From NCBI GenBank assembly GCA_964370185.1, contig CAYJIJ010000001.1, positions 1-64,000 of the forward strand: 64,000 bases of DNA. Reading direction: 5' to 3'. The notes beneath the pieces were generated by a model. It worked only from the letters and a program-made list of their open reading frames with translations, ran no database searches and was not told the origin of the DNA. Below are positions 59,380 through 64,000 of the stretch, one piece after another (the first letter of the stretch is position 1; each line of letters starts with the position of its first letter). Both the position numbers and the translations under genes were made by a program. Origin of the DNA: CAYJEQ01 sp964370185 (lineage in GTDB: Bacteria > Bacillota > Clostridia > Oscillospirales > Ruminococcaceae).

Positions 59380-60933
59380 TTATCCTTTTACTGCATATTT
59401 AAAATAAATTGTATTTCCGAAATCAAGTGCTTTTACATCCTTTACTGTTTCGGCAGTTACAAAAACTGAAGATCCTATATACAGTGGATAAATTACACTG
59501 TCCGATATTAGCATTTGCTCCGCTTCATGTAATAGGCTCTCCTGCTCCTCTGCATTTGCCTTAGCTGAAGCTTCTGCAATGAGTGAGTTATATTCTTCGT
59601 TTAGGTATGAGGGTGGGTTTGTTCCTGCGTTTGAGAATGTAGTTAGTAATACTTCTGCGCTATCTCCCTTAAAATAATATGGGTAGACTGCCATGTCATA
59701 ATCACCGCTATTTACCTTTGAAATCAGCTCATTTTCACTTAGAAACTCAAAGTTTATGAATACCGATAGCTCTTCTCCCCATATTTTTTGAATATTGTTT
59801 GCAATATTATTGCCCATTTGATTATCTGGGAGAATGAGTGTTAGCTTTGGTGTGCCTTCTATTTCATTTATTATGTAAGCTTCTTTCATAAGCTCAAGAG
59901 GTGTTTTGTCGATGGGATAAAGATACTCCACATTCTCTTCTTCATCAGAGTTTAAATGTATTTCGTTGGTGAGTGCATATCCCTCCAAATTTGGTAATTC
60001 TGCTTTTGAATTTGTAAGTGCATAGGAAAAAGCCTCCCTCACTTCCTTGTAATCAAAATAAGAATTCTTCTGATTATATGTCATTGCCCAAAGGGTATTT
60101 TCCATTATTTCAGTTGTAATGCCGTCATTTTTTTCACTCTCACTAAACTCTTCATAAAGCATGAGCACAGCATCCGTTGTACCTGCGGTAAATCGTGCGT
60201 TTTCCTCGGAAATGTCCGTGTAAAAAATCACCTTTGATGGCAGTACATTTTCTGCATCGTGATAGGCATCATTTTTAACTATACTCACTAAATCCTCATC
60301 CCAATAGTCCACTACAAATGGGCCGTTAAAGAGCATATTTTCACTGTCAAGCCCATATCTTCCCCTGCTCGCTTCTAAAAAACTCTGCTTGCAAGGAACT
60401 GCCGAGGGAAGCGTTAGTGTATTTATAAAATATGGATTAGGGTTTTCAAGCTCTATTTGCAGTGTGTATTCGTCCACTGCCTTAATTCCGAGCTCTGATA
60501 CATCCAGCTCACCTGAGAGTACTTTTTCAGCATTTTTAATCTCTGCGTAAAGCTCTGCATTGGGTGAAATAGCCTGTGGATGAAACATTCTTTCTATTGC
60601 AAACTCAAAATCTGCCGCCACAACACTGCTTCCATCACTCCAAAGCGTGTCCTTCCTTAGATTAATTGTATAGAGCTTGCCAGCACCCGAGACTTCATAA
60701 TGCTCCGCCACCGATAAGACAGCCTTCCCCTCTTCGTCGAGCATGAATAGACCCTCCATGGTGTTTATAATAATGTCGTCTATATTTTCAGCAACAGCAT
60801 ATTGCGGATCAAGGGTATTTACATTGTTTTTAAGGTCGTATCTAAATGTTTTTCCCGTTGTGTCGGGTGTGCTACATGCAGTCAAAAGAAAGAAGATAAG
60901 TGATAGTGTAAGTGATTTTTTAAATCCGTTTAT
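59380..60933 (-). CDS. Oligopeptide/dipeptide-type ABC transporter substrate-binding lipoprotein
   Basis: Solute-binding protein family 5: TFRYDLKNNVNTLDPQYAVAENIDDIIINTMEGLF in outline, LRKDTLWSDGSSVVAADFEFAIERM and the late VYPYYFKGDSAEVLLTTF region. The frame continues upstream of the first standard start (TTG at 60885) through KKSLTLSLIFFLLTAC, a clear lipoprotein signal, to an ATA at 60933 that overlaps the previous stop as ATAA and has GGTGAGG 4 bases upstream. No ATG, GTG or TTG lies before the signal. The ATA is taken as the start, tentatively. No permease or ATPase genes accompany it. Confidence 0.82.
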   Translation of the reverse strand: MNGFKKSLTLSLIFFLLTACSTPDTTGKTFRYDLKNNVNTLDPQYAVAENIDDIIINTMEGLFMLDEEGKAVLSVAEHYEVSGAGKLYTINLRKDTLWSDGSSVVAADFEFAIERMFHPQAISPNAELYAEIKNAEKVLSGELDVSELGIKAVDEYTLQIELENPNPYFINTLTLPSAVPCKQSFLEASRGRYGLDSENMLFNGPFVVDYWDEDLVSIVKNDAYHDAENVLPSKVIFYTDISEENARFTAGTTDAVLMLYEEFSESEKNDGITTEIMENTLWAMTYNQKNSYFDYKEVREAFSYALTNSKAELPNLEGYALTNEIHLNSDEEENVEYLYPIDKTPLELMKEAYIINEIEGTPKLTLILPDNQMGNNIANNIQKIWGEELSVFINFEFLSENELISKVNSGDYDMAVYPYYFKGDSAEVLLTTFSNAGTNPPSYLNEEYNSLIAEASAKANAEEQESLLHEAEQMLISDSVIYPLYIGSSVFVTAETVKDVKALDFGNTIYFKYAVKG

Positions 60934-61472
60934 TTCGCCTCACCACCCTCAGTATTTTCTTCTGTGAGTTCTTTCTTTTCTGCCTGTGGCTCATGTTTTG
61001 GTTTTATAGATACATTTATAGCAAGCGCTATTGTAATTCCTATTAGTGTATCAAAAACTCTGTTTAGCGTATATGCAATAGGCTCAACAAGCTGCCAATC
61101 CGAAAGGGAAATTAGGAAAAACACAATACAGGTTATGGCAGTTGCATCATTGTGCTTTATTAGATTGCATAGGTAAATTAGTATCATTGTGCCGATAGAA
61201 ATTAGTATATAATTATGTCCGCCATCAAAGAAAGATGTCGATACTATCATAAATATATAGCCACCGAGTCCCCCTAAACAGGTGCCTATAATTCTATCAA
61301 AAGATGAACGAAATGACGATTCAACCGTGGGTTGTATGCAGAGTATTACTGCAAGGCCTGCATATACTGGGTCCCTATCGCCAGGAATAAAATCATATAA
61401 TAAAAGTGTAATAAATACAGCTATTGATGTTTTAATGTTGCGCATACCTATATGCGGCAGATATTTGCTCAT
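60930..61472 (-). CDS. ArAE/FUSC-type membrane protein (aromatic acid exporter family)
   Basis: 180 residues with about six hydrophobic segments. MRNIKTSIAVFITLLLYDFIPG, YAGLAVILCIQPTVESSFRSSFDRIIGTCLGG and FDTLIGITIALAINV match the N-terminal half of the aromatic acid exporter (DUF939) family, without the cytoplasmic C-terminal domain. A charged Glu/Lys tail ends the protein. It precedes and overlaps the binding-protein gene. Substrate unknown. AAAGGAGA lies upstream of the ATG. Confidence 0.85.
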   Translation of the reverse strand: MSKYLPHIGMRNIKTSIAVFITLLLYDFIPGDRDPVYAGLAVILCIQPTVESSFRSSFDRIIGTCLGGLGGYIFMIVSTSFFDGGHNYILISIGTMILIYLCNLIKHNDATAITCIVFFLISLSDWQLVEPIAYTLNRVFDTLIGITIALAINVSIKPKHEPQAEKKELTEENTEGGEAK

Positions 61473-61553
61473 GGTTTATCTCCTTTTTGTGTGTCGTTTT
61501 TTAAATTGGATAGTTTATAGTTTAGAGGGTGGTGCAGATGGGCGATATTAATA

Positions 61554-62021
61554 TTATTTATACACTTCATCCGCTACCATGCCTGCGGCAAATTCAATTG
61601 CTTTTTTGCAATTTCTCAGCCTGTCTATGCCATCTATATCTTCAAACATTCTGCACATTTCACCGCAGTTTATACTTTTAAATTCCTCTTTAAATTGTTC
61701 GGTGAGTTTTGCATATGTAGGGTATATTTCCTGTCTGAGCTGAGCTATTCTATCATCACGAGTTTCTCTTTCGAGAGGATTTTTTCTACCTTTAACACAT
61801 CCCACCGCCATACATGCGCCGAGAAGTGCTCCACAACTTCCCTCCTTTGTGTGGCCTATTCCGCCACCCATTCCTGTGGCAAGTGCAATAACTTCAGCTG
61901 GAAAAGTCGCATCTTCCATATCAAGGTAGGCTTTTAGTACACATTCTATGCAGTTAAGTCCCACTTTAAAATTATTGCCTGCATTATTCATTAATTCTTC
62001 TTTTTTTATTGTAATACTCAT
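61554..62021 (-). CDS. C_GCAxxG_C_C family redox-type protein
   Basis: 155 residues with conserved cysteines in the family's pattern: NCIECVL, GSCGALLGACMAVGC (the GCAxxG core, here GSCGALLG) and a later INCGEMC and NCKKAIEFA. These proteins probably bind a metal or cluster or act in redox; the function is not established. A GGAGG ribosome site lies 6-7 bases before the ATG. It is in line with the ArAE and ComEC-like genes but spaced enough to have its own expression. Confidence 0.88.
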   Translation of the reverse strand: MSITIKKEELMNNAGNNFKVGLNCIECVLKAYLDMEDATFPAEVIALATGMGGGIGHTKEGSCGALLGACMAVGCVKGRKNPLERETRDDRIAQLRQEIYPTYAKLTEQFKEEFKSINCGEMCRMFEDIDGIDRLRNCKKAIEFAAGMVADEVYK

Positions 62022-62055
62022 TTTTATTCCTCCATATAATTTTATTAACCTTGGT

Positions 62056-63060
62056 TTATGCAGCTATGCTTAGCTCGCTACCGTGCTCTGTTGTAAGATC
62101 TATGCTCACTCCATCGGTGGTAATTACTATATCGCCAAATAAATCCGAGCGAAAAATTTCTCCGTAAGTAAGTGCACGCTCCACCACTTCTTCATGTGGG
62201 TGGCCGTATTCATTGTCCGCCCCACAGAGTGCCACCGATATCTTAGGCTGTACCTCAGCTAAAAACTCTTCACTGCTCGAGGTTGCGGAGCCGTGGTGTC
62301 CCAGTGCGAGGACATCTGCTTCAAGGTCTATTCTTGTAGCAATTGCTGCCGCTTCCGCTCCCTTTTCGGCATCACCTGTGAATATGAATGAGCTATCTCC
62401 AAAATCAAGTCTGCTTATTATCGACATATCATTTAAATCGTTAAACTCGCCATTTGGGCCAATTATTGTAAGTATTGCACCTGCGCCCAAATCGTATTTT
62501 TTGCCCACTTCTGCATAGGTAGTCAGTGCATTATTATTTTCTACCATGGTGAGAAAATCTTCATATGTAACCGTTTCAGGCTCATTTGACGCCGATAACT
62601 TGGGCATAATCACCCTGTTTGTCGGTATGCTTTCTATTACTACATCAAGCCCTCCGATGTGGTCCGCATGTGGATGTGTGGCAATCATTAAGTCAATGGT
62701 TGTTACCCCTTCGTTTAAAAGGTAATCAACTACTTCTTCACCCATGTCATTATCGCCACCGTCCATCAGTAGGCTTTTTTCAGATGTTCGTATTAAAATG
62801 CTATTGCCCTGTCCCACATCAATGTAGTGCACTTCGAGTATTCCCTCAGCAGGGAGGTTTTCGGCAGAATTTTCACCCTCCCAGTAATCGGCTACTGTTT
62901 CCCCTATCTTTGCCCATGTGGGTATGCTCTCTATTTCTAAAACGCCATTTAGTGTAATAATAATAGCTATACTCATTATAAGTGAAAATATGATTATTGA
63001 ACGCAAACTCACCATTATTTTCTCTTTTTTCTTTTTGCTCCTGCTTCTCTTCCTTGCCAT
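62056..63060 (-). CDS. ComEC/Rec2-like metallo-beta-lactamase-fold hydrolase, membrane anchored
   Basis: 334 residues. A basic N-terminus and one membrane helix (IIIFSLIMSIAIIITL) are followed by an extracytoplasmic MBL domain: HYIDVGQGNSILI, the metal site THPHADHIGG, FTGDAEKGAE and LGHHGSATSSS. It resembles the C-terminal domain of ComEC without the channel part; such stand-alone proteins are common in Clostridia. Substrate unknown, possibly extracellular nucleic acid or phosphodiesters. AGAGGA precedes the ATG. It follows the YgiQ-like gene by 15 bases, so the two form an operon. Confidence 0.9.
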   Translation of the reverse strand: MARKRSRSKKKKEKIMVSLRSIIIFSLIMSIAIIITLNGVLEIESIPTWAKIGETVADYWEGENSAENLPAEGILEVHYIDVGQGNSILIRTSEKSLLMDGGDNDMGEEVVDYLLNEGVTTIDLMIATHPHADHIGGLDVVIESIPTNRVIMPKLSASNEPETVTYEDFLTMVENNNALTTYAEVGKKYDLGAGAILTIIGPNGEFNDLNDMSIISRLDFGDSSFIFTGDAEKGAEAAAIATRIDLEADVLALGHHGSATSSSEEFLAEVQPKISVALCGADNEYGHPHEEVVERALTYGEIFRSDLFGDIVITTDGVSIDLTTEHGSELSIAA

Positions 63061-63075
63061 TTATAAATCCTCTTA

Positions 63076-64000
63076 CTATTTTCGCCCTGCTCCTCTGCGG
63101 GGTTTTTTAGCTCGTTGTTTTGTTGTGTTTTTCTGTTTTTCCCTATGCTGTTTGTGCTGTTTATCCTTTATGTATTTGCCATCGGGAGTCACTAAGCAAT
63201 CCTTGCCCGTGCCGATTAGATATTCCTTACCACTCGTGATAAGCGCATCTATAATAAGCCTTTTATTCTCAGGCTTATAATATTGGAGCATCGCCCTTTG
63301 CAGACGCTTTTCCTCACTGCTTTTAGGGATGTATACCTCTTTCATGGTGAATGGGTCAAGCCCTGTGTAGAACATACAGGTGGACACAGTGCCCGGTGTG
63401 GGGTAAAAGTCCTGCACCTGCTCTGGACGCATATTATTCTTCTTTAAAAACATCGAAAGCTCTATTGCGTCACGAACCGTACTCCCTGGGTGGGAGGACA
63501 TTAAATATGGCACTAAATACTGCTCCATTCCAAGCTCTTTTGTTATTTTGTAAAAGCTCTTTGTGAACTTTTCAAATACACTCACAGGCGGTTTCCCCAT
63601 CACTTTAAGTACATTATTACTGCAATGCTCTGGGGCAACTTTTAATTGTCCGCTGACATGGTGCTCTATTAGCTCACGCAGAAATGTAATGTTTCTGTCA
63701 AGCATTATATAGTCAAAGCGTAGCCCTGAACGGACAAATACCTTTTTAATGCCCTTTATCTCCCTAAGCTTTCTAAGTAGCTCTAAATAATCGCTGTGGT
63801 CCGCCTTAACTGCTGGACATGGATTAAATCCTAAGCATTTTTTCTCTCTACATAGACCTTCTTTGAGCTGTTTTTTACAAGCGCCCTCTCTGAAATTCGC
63901 CGTTGGGCCGCCCACATCGTGGATATAGCCTTTAAAGCCTTTTTGCCCCACAAAGCTCTCCGCTTCCTTGATTACAGAATCATGGCTCCTACTTGTAACC
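63076..64000 (-). CDS. YgiQ-family radical SAM protein (N-terminus beyond window)
   Basis: The frame is open to the window edge and reads VTSRSHDSVIKEAESF before the first internal ATG, so the gene continues past 64000 and its CxxxCxxC cluster motif is outside. Visible are GYIHDVGGPTANFR, KCLGFNPCPAVKADHSDYLELLRKLR in outline, VRSGLRFDY, LKVAPEHCSNNVLKVMGKP and DFYPTPGTVSTCMFYTGLDP, all characteristic of YgiQ (UPF0313). The last 30 residues are Lys/Arg-rich. Its reaction is unknown. Confidence 0.92.
   Translation of the reverse strand, partial: VTSRSHDSVIKEAESFVGQKGFKGYIHDVGGPTANFREGACKKQLKEGLCREKKCLGFNPCPAVKADHSDYLELLRKLREIKGIKKVFVRSGLRFDYIMLDRNITFLRELIEHHVSGQLKVAPEHCSNNVLKVMGKPPVSVFEKFTKSFYKITKELGMEQYLVPYLMSSHPGSTVRDAIELSMFLKKNNMRPEQVQDFYPTPGTVSTCMFYTGLDPFTMKEVYIPKSSEEKRLQRAMLQYYKPENKRLIIDALITSGKEYLIGTGKDCLVTPDGKYIKDKQHKQHREKQKNTTKQRAKKPRRGAGRK

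Overview
The window looks like chromosome from an anaerobic, endospore-forming, low-GC Firmicute (class Clostridia; by eye AT-rich). The evidence is sequence-level. There is a SpoIVFA/SpoIVFB-like pair, HPr with both His15 and Ser46, a Gram-positive type dcw (division and wall) cluster with a PASTA penicillin-binding protein and a meso-DAP type MurE, ferredoxin-linked 2-oxoacid oxidoreductase, strong AGGAGG-type ribosome binding sites and a Firmicute-style type VII secretion locus. Most genes lie on the minus strand.

Layout. 1-2470: end of an unidentified gene, an O6-alkylguanine-DNA alkyltransferase and argG. 2688-12149 (minus): a type VII (ESX/WXG100) secretion locus made of a coiled-coil membrane protein with three repeated outer domains, an FHA-EssC ATPase, a YukD-like ubiquitin fold, five WXG100-size proteins, one Gly/Ala-rich WXG-like protein and a degenerate receiver. 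A two-component system (12616-14645) diverges from it. 14770-18714: SpoIVF-like proteases plus two radical-SAM-linked proteins. 19009-19622: ptsH behind a tandemly duplicated promoter/leader. 19905-24351: ylxM-ffh-rpsP-khpA-rimM-trmD-DUF554. 24550-25641: a ferredoxin-domain aldo/keto reductase. 25840-40360: the dcw cluster from mraZ to ftsZ. 40691-44631: an ammonia-lyase homologue lacking the MIO tripeptide, a sigma-54 promoter, its PAS/AAA+ activator and a ChrB-like protein. 45000-50137: degV, a large surface protein and a lipoprotein. 50645-57223: a 2-oxoacid:ferredoxin oxidoreductase and a methylmalonyl-CoA mutase/MeaB/epimerase set. 57344-64000: a purine permease, an oligopeptide-binding lipoprotein, an ArAE exporter-like protein, a C_GCAxxG_C_C protein, a ComEC-like hydrolase and a partial YgiQ-type radical SAM protein.

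How the parts work together. The dcw genes make lipid II from MurA through MraY and MurG and build the divisome. The KorDABC and Mcm/MeaB/Mce blocks would connect 2-oxoacid oxidation to succinyl-CoA/methylmalonyl-CoA interconversion; the missing step, methylmalonyl-CoA decarboxylation or transcarboxylation, is not in the window. Five small secreted-type proteins plus one Gly-rich protein share a YxxxE signature or WXG turn and are the probable cargo or partners of the EssC motor.

The strongest candidates for something new are four. (1) The minimal type VII locus, which lacks recognisable EssA/EssB/EsaA but encodes a triple-repeat single-pass membrane protein. (2) The MIO-less HutH homologue under a textbook sigma-54 promoter. 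(3) The 141-bp tandem promoter/leader duplication before ptsH. (4) An oligopeptide-binding lipoprotein gene whose only well placed start is AUA in an AUAA stop-start overlap. All functional statements rest on motif reading; no database search was run.
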